64,000 nt of DNA from Cytophagales bacterium (GCA_017303795.1 JAFLBR010000007.1:124001-188000), one strand, 5' to 3'; positions 48,351-57,890 are shown, numbered from the stretch's first letter. The notes: generated from the letters alone by a model not told the origin. Made by a program: numbers and translations.

Positions 48351-50870
48351 ATGCATTACTTCATTGGTGATCTGGGGCACTTCTTTATAATCCTCTCGTT
48401 TGTTACTTCTCTGGTTAGTGCTTTTGCGTACTGGAAAACAATTAACACCACAGATGATTTGCGCGAACCGTGGCGCAAGAATGCTCGGCTGGCATTCTAC
48501 ACACATCTGGCTGCGGTACTGGGTGTAGTGGTTTGCCTGTTTGTAATCATCTATCAACATTACTTCGAGTATCATTATGCGTACAGTCATTCATCACGCC
48601 ACCTGCCAGGCCAATACATGGTTTCGTGTTTTTGGGAAGGACAGGAAGGAAGTTTCTTACTCTGGATTTTCTGGCAGGCGTTAATTGGTATTGTATTAAT
48701 TCACTCTCAAAAAAAATGGGAGGCACCGGTTATGGTGGTCTTCAGTTTGGTGCAGGCATTTCTGGCTTCTATGATTCTGGGTGTAGTTATTCCATGGCTG
48801 GATCTTAAACTCGGTAGTTCTCCATTCATCTTATTGCGCGATGCTATTGACGATCCCATCTTCAATCTGCAACCCGATTTTATTCCCAAAGATGGCAGTG
48901 GCCTTAATCCCTTGCTTCAAAACTATTGGATGGTGATTCATCCGCCCACATTATTCCTGGGTTTTGCATTAACATTAGTACCATTTGCTTTTTGTGTGGC
49001 TGGCCTGTGGCAAAAACAATATGCCGAATGGATTAAACCTGCACTGCCGTGGACGCTTATCGGTGCGGGCATTTTAGGTCTGGGTATTTTAATGGGCGGT
49101 TATTGGGCTTATGAAACCTTAAACTTCGGTGGCTATTGGAATTGGGACCCGGTAGAAAATGCGGTGTATGTACCCTGGCTGGTGATGATTGCTTCCATTC
49201 ACACCATGATCATTTACAAAAACAATCAAACTGCGCTCAAGAGTTCTATAATTCTGGTGATAGCAGTTTTTGTATTGATCCTCTATTCAACTTTTTTAAC
49301 CCGCAGCGGAATATTGGGCGATGCTTCGGTACATTCTTTTACAGATTTGGGATTATCCGGGCAGTTATTGATCTACCTTTTATTTTTTACTGTGGCAGCA
49401 ATCGGGTTAGCCATCTGGCGCTGGAAACATATTCCTTCATCTGATAAAGAAGCCACCATTTACTCACGCGAGTTCTGGATTTTTTCAGGCGCAACCATTC
49501 TTTGCTTTTCAGGATTCCATGTAATCATTCCAACATCCTACCCGGTAATAAACGAGATTGGCGGTTGGTTTGGTCTGGACTTAAGATTAGCCGTTCCCGG
49601 AGATCAGATTCATTATTACTCACGCTATCAAATCTGGTTTGGCGTGCTGGTGGCATTGGCTTCAGGTACCGCTCAGTTTTTCTGGTGGCGCAAGATTGAT
49701 AAAAGTAATCTTCTCAAAGAACTTCTTTATCCTGTCCTCATCTCGTTAGTTGTTTTTGCTCTGATCATTTCGATGGGCAAGATTTACAAACCGGCTTATC
49801 TTGTGTTAACATTGGCTGGTGTTTACCTAATCGTTTCCAATCTCAAAGTTTTATTCACGGTAAGTAAAGTAAACAAATCACTTTCGGGGGGTGCAATTGC
49901 ACACTTGGGTGTGGGCTTAATGTTAATCGGCATCATGTTCTCTGCCGGTTATTCAAATGTAGTTTCGTTAAACAATACGGGTATGCTTATCTCTAAAGAT
50001 TTGCCTACCGAATTTAATCGCGATAACCTGTTATTGTTCATTCACGAGCCACGCCAAATGGCGGGTTATGAAATTGAATTTCTGGGCGAACGGGTAAAAC
50101 CCAATGGCATTAGAGGTTACGTAAGCAAAAACGATATTGACCTTACACTTGATCCTTATAAAGTAATTGCTACCAAAGACATTTACTTCAAAGACAAAAA
50201 AATTCTGAATGCCAGCGATACTTTTGAGATTAATCCAGAAAATACTTTTTATGAAGTAGAACTTCGCAAAGAAGGAAAAGTAGCTGCGGTATTGTTTCCG
50301 CGTGTACAAATCAATCCGGCTATGGGTGGCTTTGTAGCTTCGCCTGATATTGAGCGGCATGCTGGTCGCGATTTATATACTCACGTTTCGTTGCCAATGA
50401 ATCGGGAGGAAGAACCAGAGTGGAGTGAGCTAACGGAAGAACGAGTGCAATTGAATCAACCGTTTTTTGTGAACGATTACGTTGCCACATTGGAAGAAGT
50501 AGTTCGCATTCACGAAATAGATGGCTTTAAGTTAGATGAAGCCGATGTTGCCGTAAAAGCAAAAATAAAAGTGAAAGGCGAGCGCCATGAGTACTTTGCT
50601 GAACCGATTTTCTTAATCAGAAGCAAAAGCCAGGTGGGCCGCATTCCTGCTGAAATCAACGACCTGGGTGTGAAGATTACTTTACTCAACATTCATCCCG
50701 ATACGGGTGAGTTTTCGCTGGGCATTAACACCCGCCAGAAGGATTGGGTAATTATTAAAGCCATCGAAATGCCACTCATAAATGTATTGTGGTTAGGCAC
50801 GTGTGTGCTAATGGTTGGTTTTACAGTTGCAATGGTGCGCAGATTTAAAGACTTTAGTAAGGAGAATTAA
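48351..50870 (+). CDS. ccmF: Cytochrome c biogenesis protein CcmF (heme lyase)
   Basis: This 839-residue membrane protein has about fourteen or more helices. The WWD domain is clear: GGYWAYETLNFGGYWNWDPV (residues ~240-265), with histidines in the surrounding loops (SSRHLPGQYMVSCFWEGQEGSFLLW, HPPTLFLGFALTL). The C-terminal half has a soluble OB-like domain (NRDNLLLFIHEPRQMAGYEIEF to NDLGVKITLLNIH) and a final helix (NVLWLGTCVLMVGFTVAMV). It ligates heme to apocytochrome c. It ends 11 bases before the serine hydrolase gene. CcmG and CcmH are not in the window. Confidence 0.95.
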   Translation: MHYFIGDLGHFFIILSFVTSLVSAFAYWKTINTTDDLREPWRKNARLAFYTHLAAVLGVVVCLFVIIYQHYFEYHYAYSHSSRHLPGQYMVSCFWEGQEGSFLLWIFWQALIGIVLIHSQKKWEAPVMVVFSLVQAFLASMILGVVIPWLDLKLGSSPFILLRDAIDDPIFNLQPDFIPKDGSGLNPLLQNYWMVIHPPTLFLGFALTLVPFAFCVAGLWQKQYAEWIKPALPWTLIGAGILGLGILMGGYWAYETLNFGGYWNWDPVENAVYVPWLVMIASIHTMIIYKNNQTALKSSIILVIAVFVLILYSTFLTRSGILGDASVHSFTDLGLSGQLLIYLLFFTVAAIGLAIWRWKHIPSSDKEATIYSREFWIFSGATILCFSGFHVIIPTSYPVINEIGGWFGLDLRLAVPGDQIHYYSRYQIWFGVLVALASGTAQFFWWRKIDKSNLLKELLYPVLISLVVFALIISMGKIYKPAYLVLTLAGVYLIVSNLKVLFTVSKVNKSLSGGAIAHLGVGLMLIGIMFSAGYSNVVSLNNTGMLISKDLPTEFNRDNLLLFIHEPRQMAGYEIEFLGERVKPNGIRGYVSKNDIDLTLDPYKVIATKDIYFKDKKILNASDTFEINPENTFYEVELRKEGKVAAVLFPRVQINPAMGGFVASPDIERHAGRDLYTHVSLPMNREEEPEWSELTEERVQLNQPFFVNDYVATLEEVVRIHEIDGFKLDEADVAVKAKIKVKGERHEYFAEPIFLIRSKSQVGRIPAEINDLGVKITLLNIHPDTGEFSLGINTRQKDWVIIKAIEMPLINVLWLGTCVLMVGFTVAMVRRFKDFSKEN

Positions 50871-50881
50871 CTCCTTACTAT

Positions 50882-52024
50882 ATGCTTAAATCCGTTTGTC
50901 TGATACTTCTGGGGATTTCTATCTCCATCGTCAGTTTTGCCCAACCCGAAAAAGCAGATCAGGAACTAAAGGCATTGGCCGATGAACTTAAAACCGTTGG
51001 TCTTGCTGTTGCCGTAGTTAACAAAGGCGAGATTGTCTATGCCCGAAACTTCGGTTGGCAGGATGTTGAAAAACAAATTCCGCTAAGCGACAATAGCATT
51101 TTTCGGATTGCTTCTATTTCTAAATCATTTTCGGCCACAGCCATTATGCAGTTGGTTGAACAAAAGAAACTGAGCTTAGATGACGATGTGAGCAAGTTGA
51201 TTGGGTTTACCGTGCGCAACCCCAACTATCCCGACAAGGTGATTACGTTGCGCATGATCATGTCGCATACTTCAAGCATTAGCGATCGTAACGGCTATTT
51301 TACATTAGATGTAATTAACCCCGCTAAAAACCCCGATTGGGCAAAATGTTTTAACAACTATCAACCTGGTTCGCAATACGAATACTGCAATCTTAATTAC
51401 AATATCACGGGTACCATTATCGAACGTACCTCGGGCGAACGCTTTGATACTTACATCCGCAAACACATCATTAAACCGTTGGGCTTGTATGCGGGCCATA
51501 ATGTAGATTCGTTAGATGCCAACCGGTTTGCCACACTATATGCTTACGATTCGGTGGTTGGGTTTAAACCTGAGCCACAAGCGTATGCCTCGCGGGGCGA
51601 AGAAATTAAAAACTATGTGGCCGGTTACAGCACACCCATCTTTTCGCCTACTGGCGGAGTAAAAATTGGAGCGCAGGATTTAGCCCGTTACATGACGATG
51701 CATATGAACTTCGGTACCTATCAAGGTAAAAAAATTATCTCGCGTAAAAGTGCCAAGATCATGCAACGAGATATAGCGAAAGATGCCGGCTATGGATTAG
51801 CCATCAGTACAGTTGATACCATAATTCCTGAAGTAACCTTGAGAGGTCATACGGGTTCGGCTTATGGTTTGTACAGTGCCATGTTCTTTAATCCAAAAAA
51901 GAAATATGGGTTTGTAGTTATTACCAATGGTTGTTTGCCAGATGCCCAACCGGGTATGCGATCTGTACAGAAAAAATCGATGCTGATTTTATACAACAAC
52001 CTTATTGGCAAATTTAATAAATAG
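50882..52024 (+). CDS. Serine hydrolase, beta-lactamase/class C-like family
   Basis: This is a 380-residue secreted protein with a signal peptide (MLKSVCLILLGISISIVSFAQ). It has the penicillin-binding-like catalytic motifs: SISK (Ser-x-x-Lys) in FRIASISKSFSATAIMQL near residue 79, the Tyr motif YCN in YEYCNLNYNITG near residue 169, and HTG in RGHTGSAYGLYSAM near residue 325. Members hydrolyse esters, peptides or beta-lactams; the substrate is unknown. It follows ccmF by 11 bases but is probably functionally unrelated. No defects are visible. Confidence 0.9.
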   Translation: MLKSVCLILLGISISIVSFAQPEKADQELKALADELKTVGLAVAVVNKGEIVYARNFGWQDVEKQIPLSDNSIFRIASISKSFSATAIMQLVEQKKLSLDDDVSKLIGFTVRNPNYPDKVITLRMIMSHTSSISDRNGYFTLDVINPAKNPDWAKCFNNYQPGSQYEYCNLNYNITGTIIERTSGERFDTYIRKHIIKPLGLYAGHNVDSLDANRFATLYAYDSVVGFKPEPQAYASRGEEIKNYVAGYSTPIFSPTGGVKIGAQDLARYMTMHMNFGTYQGKKIISRKSAKIMQRDIAKDAGYGLAISTVDTIIPEVTLRGHTGSAYGLYSAMFFNPKKKYGFVVITNGCLPDAQPGMRSVQKKSMLILYNNLIGKFNK

Positions 52025-52140
52025 GATACCAACATTATTACCGGTACATTTGAGCATTATTTAAGAACAGTGCCTCTCAGGAAGGTTTTTTATCATAATC
52101 TTCCTCTTTTCACAATTCTTTCATTTTATAATCCGCTCAA

Positions 52141-52233
52141 GGTTCTTCTTAAAGAAGCTATCGTGATGATTATTAATCACCGTATGGGCATGCCCAGCAT
52201 AAAACAATTTTTTTATTAATTTTTTAAAAACAA
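52141..52233 (+). promoter_or_regulatory. Probable structured 5' leader of the cold-shock gene
   Basis: The AT-rich stretch before the cold-shock ATG contains several self-complementary segments: CTTCTT/AAGAAG near 52147, GTGAT/ATCAC near 52163-52180 and the palindrome TGGGCATGCCCA (52185-52196), then T- and A-rich DNA to the start. Cold-shock genes often have long, temperature-responsive leaders; this is consistent but unproven. The sequence from 52025 to 52140 shows nothing else clear. Confidence 0.4.
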
Positions 52234-52428
52234 ATGCAAGGAACAGTAAAGTTTTTCAATGAAACCAAAGGTTTTGGTTTCATAACACCATCAGATTCAA
52301 AAACCGACATCTTCGTTCACGTATCAGGCTTGATTGACGAGATTCAGGAAAATGATTTAGTAAGCTACGATGAAGAGCGTGGTAAAAAAGGCATGAATGC
52401 CGTGAATGTTTCAAGAATAATGAATTAA
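52234..52428 (+). CDS. Cold-shock domain protein
   Basis: This is a 64-residue CSD protein. It has the RNP-1 motif KGFGFITPSD and RNP-2 motif DIFVHVSGL, with the start MQGTVKFFNETKG. It binds single-stranded RNA/DNA and acts as an RNA chaperone. Length matches the CspA family. It is monocistronic: a long leader precedes it and a strong intrinsic terminator follows 22 bases after the stop. Which Csp paralogue it is, and whether it is cold-induced, cannot be told from sequence. Confidence 0.95.
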   Translation: MQGTVKFFNETKGFGFITPSDSKTDIFVHVSGLIDEIQENDLVSYDEERGKKGMNAVNVSRIMN

Positions 52429-52450
52429 TAATTCCTTCTTTATAACATTA

Positions 52451-52486
52451 AAAAAGATCGGCTCCAAAGGCCGATCTTTTTGTTTT
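52451..52486 (+). terminator. Intrinsic terminator of the cold-shock gene
   Basis: AAAAAGATCGGC (52451-52462) and GCCGATCTTTTT (52470-52481) form a perfect 12-bp stem with a seven-base loop, running into TTTTTGTTTT. This is a standard rho-independent terminator. Confidence 0.93.
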
Positions 52487-52527
52487 GTATTAATCGGACA
52501 AGGTTTGATAATATTTTTTCACTCAGC

Positions 52528-52544
52528 GTAACCATTTTGGTAAC
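52528..52544 (+). promoter_or_regulatory. Possible HigA operator
   Basis: GTAACCA-TTT-TGGTAAC is a 17-base imperfect palindrome (6 of 7 positions complementary) about 20 bases upstream of the toxin start, a position fitting antitoxin autorepression. It is weak on its own. Confidence 0.35.
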
Positions 52545-52564
52545 ATTTTGTATCTTGCTTTTAA

Positions 52565-52882
52565 ATGCGGGTTATTGCTGTGAAAACGCTTAAAGAATAC
52601 ATCAAGTTGTTTCCTTCAGCTAAACAGTCCATTTTGTCTTGGCACGAAGAGGCTGAACAGGCATTATGGAATAATCCCAATGAATTAAAAAGCCAATATC
52701 GCAATGCCTCTGTTGTTTCTGAAAAGCGAGTTGTTTTTAACATACACGGAAATTCTTTTCGGCTTGTAGTTGATATTGAATATAGACTTAAAATTATTTT
52801 CATTGTATGGTTTGGTACACATAAACAGTACGATAAGATTGACGTAAAAACCACCAATTATGGTAAAGCCTATAAAAAATAA
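52565..52882 (+). CDS. higB: HigB-family toxin (RelE-like mRNA interferase)
   Basis: This 105-residue basic protein has the HigB pattern: KTLKEYIKLFPSAKQSILSWHEEAEQ, NELKSQYRNASVVSEKRVVFNIHGNSFRLVV, and a C-terminal RLKIIFIVWFGTHKQYDKID strand ending with conserved T-H and Tyr. HigB toxins cleave translated mRNA. In this arrangement the toxin precedes the antitoxin, typical of HigBA, with a 23-base overlap. There is no signal peptide. The family call is clear from motifs; activity is inferred. Confidence 0.88.
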   Translation: MRVIAVKTLKEYIKLFPSAKQSILSWHEEAEQALWNNPNELKSQYRNASVVSEKRVVFNIHGNSFRLVVDIEYRLKIIFIVWFGTHKQYDKIDVKTTNYGKAYKK

Positions 52883-53219
52883 CACACACTATGAATCAGC
52901 TCTAAATCGGATTTATGCATTGATGCAGAAAAACTTAAAAGCTGATTCATCGGAATCGGACGAACTTGAAGTTCTATCTGTGTTGGTTAAAAATTATGAA
53001 AACATCCATTTCCCTATGGAGAAGCCACATCCGTTAGAAGCAATCCAATTCAGATTGGAACAAATGCAAATGGATGATGCTGAGTTGTCCGAAATTCTTG
53101 GGCATCGCTCACGTAAATCCGAAATACTTTCAGGGAAAAGAAAATTGAGTTTAGCCATGATTCGCAGGTTAAACAAAAAGCTGAATATTCCTGCTGATGT
53201 GCTGATTCAAGCATATTAG
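52860..53219 (+). CDS. higA: HigA-type antitoxin with helix-turn-helix
   Basis: This is a 119-residue protein. The N-terminal half is helical and acidic (YESALNRIYALMQKNLKADSSESDELEVL). The C-terminal HTH reads IQFRLEQMQMDDAELSEILGHRSRKSEILSGKRKLSLAMIRRLNKKLNIPADVL, close to the COG5499/HigA subgroup that accompanies HigB in Bacteroidota. It overlaps the toxin by 23 bases. It probably represses its own operon through a palindrome upstream of higB. The GMC oxidoreductase gene converges on it, leaving a four-base gap. Confidence 0.88.
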   Translation: MVKPIKNNTHYESALNRIYALMQKNLKADSSESDELEVLSVLVKNYENIHFPMEKPHPLEAIQFRLEQMQMDDAELSEILGHRSRKSEILSGKRKLSLAMIRRLNKKLNIPADVLIQAY

Positions 53220-53223
53220 ACTT

Positions 53224-54918
53224 CTAAACATTTCGTTTCTTCATCTCCTCCACGGCATACGCGCAGGCGCGGGCCGTCATGGCCATATAGGTTAGCGATG
53301 GATTTACACATGAAGAGGATGTCATAAACGAACCATCTGTAATAAATACATTTCTCACTTCATGCATCTGGTTGAAACCATTCAAAACCGATGTTTTAGG
53401 ATTACGCCCCATGCGGGCACTGCCCATTTCATGGTTGGCATTTCCGGGAAATGAAATGTTGGCATAAGACCGTACATTTTTATAGCCCGCAGCTTCCAGC
53501 ATTTCGGCCATAGCCGCAGCCATATCTTTCTGCATGGCCCGTTCGTTTTCTTTAAACTCAACATCGGTTGTTAACGTATTGCGGCCCCACTTATCTTTTA
53601 CTTCGGTGTTAAGCGTAACTCTGTTTTCTTCATACGGCAAACATTCGCCAAAGCCGCCAAAGCCAATGCGCCAGTTGCCGGGTGTTTGTAATTTTTCTTT
53701 CAGCTCGGCACCTATTGTGGTATCCATTGTTCCACGCCCCCAACCATTGCGGCTTGCTCCACCCTGGTAGCCAAAGCCCCGAATGTAATCCGTTCGTTTT
53801 TCTTTTAGATTTCTAAAACGAGGCACATATATGCCATTGGGTCTGCGCCCGAAATAATATTGATCTTCAAATCCTTCTACTTCGGCTTCAGCTCCGGCAC
53901 CTTTATGATGATCCATAATATTACGGCCCACCTGATCGCTTCCATTTCCTAATCCGTTAGGAAAACGGGTTGAAGTTGAGTTAAGTAAAATGAATGCAGT
54001 ACCCAAGGTGGCAGCATTTAGAAAAACAATGCGCGCGTAGTATTCTACTACTTCGTTGGTTTCCGTATCGATAATCTCAACACCAATTGCTTTTTGCTTT
54101 TGCTCATCGTACAACACACGGTTGGTTAATGAATGCGGGCGTAAGGTTAAGTTACCGGTTGCAAATGCTGCCGGTAACGTGCTTGCATTGGTGCTGAAGT
54201 ATGCCCCATACGGACAACCGCGGTGGCATTGATTGCGATACTGGCACACGCCACGGCCTTTTACTGCTGTGGTAAGGTTGGCAACACGCCCAACTGTCAT
54301 TTTTATTTCAGGAAACCCCGACTCTATTTTTCTTTTAAAGTCCTCCTCCACACAATTCATTTGCATAGCCGGTTGAAACTTGCCATCAGGAAGATGAGGA
54401 ATGCCTTCGGCCTGGCCACTTATGCCCACAAACTGTTCAACATAATCGTACCACGGGGCAATGTCTTTGTAGCGAATGGGCCAATCAGTAGCAATACCAT
54501 CGCGTAAGTTGGCTTCAAAGTCCAGATCACTCATTCTGTAACATTGTCGGCCCCATAAAACGGAACGTCCGCCTACAATATCACCGCGTATCCAGTCAAA
54601 CCGTTTGGTTTCGGTGTATGGATTTTCCAGGTCGTTTATATAATAGTGTTTATTATCGCCCGAATAAGAAAAGTGCCGGGTTTGAATCGGGCATTTATCG
54701 CGATCGGCTTGTGTTAAGCGGCCGCGGTTTTCCAATTGCCACGGATCGAGCGAAGTAGTTGGATAATTGGGGTGCTCTACATTTTTACCACGCTCCAGCA
54801 ACAACACTTTCAATCCGCGTTCACAAAGTTCTTTTGCCGCCCAGCCACCGCTTATGCCCGACCCCACCACAATTGCATCATACGTGTTTTCGGCTTTTGC
54901 TTTCAGGTTTAAGTTCAT
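53224..54918 (-). CDS. GMC family oxidoreductase (FAD-dependent)
   Basis: This is a ~564-residue flavoenzyme. The start ATG at 54918 (MNLNLKAKAENTYDAIVVGSG) is preferred; the GTG at 54963 would add a non-conserved tail. It has the FAD-binding motif DAIVVGSGISGGWAAKELCERGLKVLLLERG. The GMC core shows SVLWGRQCYRMSDLDFE, the substrate-loop cysteines CQYRNQCHRGCPYGAYFS, and the catalytic C-terminal HEMGSARMG...FITDGSFMTSSSCVNPSLTYMAMTARACAY. Such enzymes oxidise alcohols or sugars, often with a small partner subunit; none is adjacent. The CxxC-rich loop matches the gluconate/sugar dehydrogenase-like branch. It is transcribed away from carB. Confidence 0.9.
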   Translation of the reverse strand: MNLNLKAKAENTYDAIVVGSGISGGWAAKELCERGLKVLLLERGKNVEHPNYPTTSLDPWQLENRGRLTQADRDKCPIQTRHFSYSGDNKHYYINDLENPYTETKRFDWIRGDIVGGRSVLWGRQCYRMSDLDFEANLRDGIATDWPIRYKDIAPWYDYVEQFVGISGQAEGIPHLPDGKFQPAMQMNCVEEDFKRKIESGFPEIKMTVGRVANLTTAVKGRGVCQYRNQCHRGCPYGAYFSTNASTLPAAFATGNLTLRPHSLTNRVLYDEQKQKAIGVEIIDTETNEVVEYYARIVFLNAATLGTAFILLNSTSTRFPNGLGNGSDQVGRNIMDHHKGAGAEAEVEGFEDQYYFGRRPNGIYVPRFRNLKEKRTDYIRGFGYQGGASRNGWGRGTMDTTIGAELKEKLQTPGNWRIGFGGFGECLPYEENRVTLNTEVKDKWGRNTLTTDVEFKENERAMQKDMAAAMAEMLEAAGYKNVRSYANISFPGNANHEMGSARMGRNPKTSVLNGFNQMHEVRNVFITDGSFMTSSSCVNPSLTYMAMTARACAYAVEEMKKRNV

Positions 54919-55018
54919 ATGCAAAGGATTGAATTCTAAATTTTGCGAAAATTTTTCTTGCACTGCATACCTCTTGAATAAATGTAAAATGATTCGGTCT
55001 AAATCCTGAAATAGTCCT

Positions 55019-55026
55019 TATTTTTG
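55019..55026 (+). promoter_or_regulatory. Candidate -7 element TATTTTTG for carB
   Basis: TATTTTTG matches TAnnTTTG exactly, 30 bases before the carB ATG. No convincing -33 TTTG was found at 17-23 bases. Confidence 0.45.
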
Positions 55027-55055
55027 CCCGATTTATCCAAACCAACCACTACAAA

Positions 55056-57869
55056 ATGCCTAGAGATCGCAGTATTCGTTCCGTGCTCATCATCGGCAGC
55101 GGGCCCATTATTATCGGACAAGCATGTGAATTTGATTATGCAGGATCGCAAGCCTCCCGTTCCTTACGGGAAGAGGGAATAGAAGTAATTCTGATCAACT
55201 CCAATCCGGCTACTATTATGACCGATAAGGTTACGGCCGACCATGTGTATCTGAAACCATTGGAGAAAAAATCGATTCGCGAAATCTTAGAAAAGCACCA
55301 TGTAGATGCCGTGTTGCCAACTATGGGTGGCCAAACTGCACTTAATCTTTGTATTGATTGCGACAAAGCGGGCATCTGGCAACATTACGGTGTAAAAATT
55401 ATTGGTGTTGATATTAACGCCATTGAAACTACCGAAGACCGCGAGAAATTCCGGTTGAAAATGTTAGAGTTAGGCGTTGGCGTGTGTAAGGGCGCAACGG
55501 CTACTTCGTTTCTGGAAGGAAAAGAAATTGCACAGGAAATTGGCTTTCCATTGGTTATCCGGCCATCGTTTACCTTAGGGGGAACCGGAGGCGGCTTTGT
55601 AAATACACCTGAAGAGTTTGATGCAGCCCTGAACCGTGGTTTGCATGCTTCTCCCATTCACGAAGTGTTGGTGGAGCAAAGCATTATGGGTTGGAAAGAA
55701 TATGAGTTGGAGTTGCTACGCGATGGAAATGGAAATGTAATTATTATCTGTTCTATCGAGAACTTCGACCCGATGGGTATTCATACAGGAGATTCAATTA
55801 CTGTTGCTCCGGCTATGACGTTGCCCGATACGGTGTATCAACGCATGCGCGATCTTGCCATTAAGATGATGAATGGCATTGGCAAGTTTGCGGGTGGTTG
55901 CAATGTGCAATTCTCTGTTAATCCCGATAACGATGATATTATTGGTATCGAAATTAATCCGCGTGTTTCCCGTTCATCGGCACTGGCATCAAAAGCAACC
56001 GGTTACCCGATTGCAAAAATTGCAGCCAAGCTGGCAATAGGTTACAACCTCGATGAATTAAGTAATGCCATTACTGGCTCAACCACTGCGTACTTCGAAC
56101 CAGCTTTAGATTATGTGATTGTAAAAATTCCGCGTTGGAATTTCGACAAGTTTCATGGAGCCGATCGCAAACTTGGTTTGCAAATGAAATCGGTAGGTGA
56201 AGTAATGGGCATTGGAAGAAATTTTCAGGAAGCATTACAGAAGGCCTGCCAGAGTTTAGAGATAAGAAGAAATGGTTTAGGTGCCGATGGAAAAGAGTTA
56301 ACCAACCAGGAGGATTTACTGTATAGTTTACAAAACCCAAGTTGGAACCGCTTGTTTCATGTTTACGATGCCATGAAACTTGGCATCTCCATGAAGACCA
56401 TCCACAATCTTACCAAGATTGATAAGTGGTTCCTGGAGCAAATCTGGGAATTGATTGCGGTGGAAAAAGAAATTGAAAAATACAAAGTCGAAACCATTCC
56501 GTCCGATCTGATGCGCAAAGCAAAAGAGAAAGGTTATGCCGATAGACAAATTGCTCACTTAATAGACTGTAAAGAAAGTGACGTGCATTTGAAGCGCAGA
56601 GAAATGGGCATCAACCGCGTTTATAAACTGGTTGATACCTGTGCAGCTGAGTTTGAAGCCAAGACACCTTATTATTATTCTACGTTCGATAAAGAGAATG
56701 AATCAACTGTATCTAACAAGAAAAAAGTAATTGTATTGGGCTCTGGCCCTAACCGCATTGGGCAAGGAATTGAATTTGATTACTCATGTGTACACGGCAT
56801 TCTGGCTGCAAAAGAAGCCGGCTATGAAGCCATCATGATCAACTGTAATCCCGAAACGGTTTCTACCGATTTTGATATTGCTGATAAACTTTACTTCGAA
56901 CCAGTTTTCTGGGAACATCTGTGGGATATTATTCAACACGAAAAACCAGAAGGTGTAATTGTGCAGCTTGGCGGACAAACCGCTCTGAAGCTAGCCGAAA
57001 AACTGCATAAGTACGGTATCAAAATCATGGGTACTTCATTCGAAGCGCTTGACCTTGCTGAAGACCGTGGTAGTTTTTCAACTTTACTGAAAGACCTTAA
57101 CATTCCTTATCCAGAATTTGGAGTAGCCACAAATGCCAACGAAGCTCTAGAGGTTTCTAAAACAATCGGGTTCCCACTGTTAGTTCGTCCTTCGTATGTG
57201 TTGGGTGGGCAAAGCATGAAGATTGTGATCAACGAGAAAGAACTCGAAAATCATATTCTCGACATCTGGAAACACTTACCCGAAAACAAAGTGTTACTGG
57301 ATCATTTTCTGGATGGCGCAATCGAAGCTGAAGCCGATGCCATTTGCGATGGTGAAGATGTGTACATCATTGGGATTATGCAGCACATTGAACCTGCCGG
57401 TATCCACAGTGGCGATTCGTATGCGGTGCTGCCGCCTTATAACCTGGGCGACTTTGTGATTAAGCAAATTGAAAGCTATACCAAACGCATTGCTGTGGCC
57501 CTTAAAACGGTTGGCTTAATTAACATTCAGTTCGCCATTAAAAACGATACGGTTTATATTATTGAAGCAAACCCACGCGCATCGCGTACCGTTCCTTTTA
57601 TCTGCAAAGCATACGATGAACCTTACGTAAACTATGCAACCAAAGTAATGTTGGGTGATAAAAAAGTTAGAGACTTTAACTTTAACCCAACCAAAAAAGG
57701 TTACGCGATAAAAGTACCGGTGTTCTCGTTCAGCAAATTCCCCGATGTAAATAAAGAGTTGGGGCCCGAAATGAAATCCACCGGTGAAGCCATCTATTTT
57801 ATTGACGATTTAATGGATGACTATTTCTTAAACATTTACGCAGAGCGGAATTTGTATTTAAGCCGATAG
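55056..57869 (+). CDS. carB: Carbamoyl-phosphate synthase large subunit without C-terminal allosteric domain
   Basis: This is a 937-residue enzyme with two ATP-grasp halves that makes carbamoyl phosphate for arginine and pyrimidines. The N-half has SVLIIGSGPIIIGQACEFDYAG and the phosphate-carboxylation site; the second half restarts at VIVLGSGPNRIGQGIEFDYS. ATP-grasp blocks PLVIRPSFTLGGTGGG and PLLVRPSYVLGGQS are complete. It ends at MKSTGEAIYFIDDLMDD..YLSR, where most enzymes continue ~120-140 residues with the MGS domain that binds UMP, IMP or ornithine. The short form is known in Bacteroidota, so this is a lineage trait rather than damage. carA is not adjacent. Confidence 0.95.
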   Translation: MPRDRSIRSVLIIGSGPIIIGQACEFDYAGSQASRSLREEGIEVILINSNPATIMTDKVTADHVYLKPLEKKSIREILEKHHVDAVLPTMGGQTALNLCIDCDKAGIWQHYGVKIIGVDINAIETTEDREKFRLKMLELGVGVCKGATATSFLEGKEIAQEIGFPLVIRPSFTLGGTGGGFVNTPEEFDAALNRGLHASPIHEVLVEQSIMGWKEYELELLRDGNGNVIIICSIENFDPMGIHTGDSITVAPAMTLPDTVYQRMRDLAIKMMNGIGKFAGGCNVQFSVNPDNDDIIGIEINPRVSRSSALASKATGYPIAKIAAKLAIGYNLDELSNAITGSTTAYFEPALDYVIVKIPRWNFDKFHGADRKLGLQMKSVGEVMGIGRNFQEALQKACQSLEIRRNGLGADGKELTNQEDLLYSLQNPSWNRLFHVYDAMKLGISMKTIHNLTKIDKWFLEQIWELIAVEKEIEKYKVETIPSDLMRKAKEKGYADRQIAHLIDCKESDVHLKRREMGINRVYKLVDTCAAEFEAKTPYYYSTFDKENESTVSNKKKVIVLGSGPNRIGQGIEFDYSCVHGILAAKEAGYEAIMINCNPETVSTDFDIADKLYFEPVFWEHLWDIIQHEKPEGVIVQLGGQTALKLAEKLHKYGIKIMGTSFEALDLAEDRGSFSTLLKDLNIPYPEFGVATNANEALEVSKTIGFPLLVRPSYVLGGQSMKIVINEKELENHILDIWKHLPENKVLLDHFLDGAIEAEADAICDGEDVYIIGIMQHIEPAGIHSGDSYAVLPPYNLGDFVIKQIESYTKRIAVALKTVGLINIQFAIKNDTVYIIEANPRASRTVPFICKAYDEPYVNYATKVMLGDKKVRDFNFNPTKKGYAIKVPVFSFSKFPDVNKELGPEMKSTGEAIYFIDDLMDDYFLNIYAERNLYLSR

Positions 57870-57890
57870 CTATAAAGTGGTTTAAACTAA

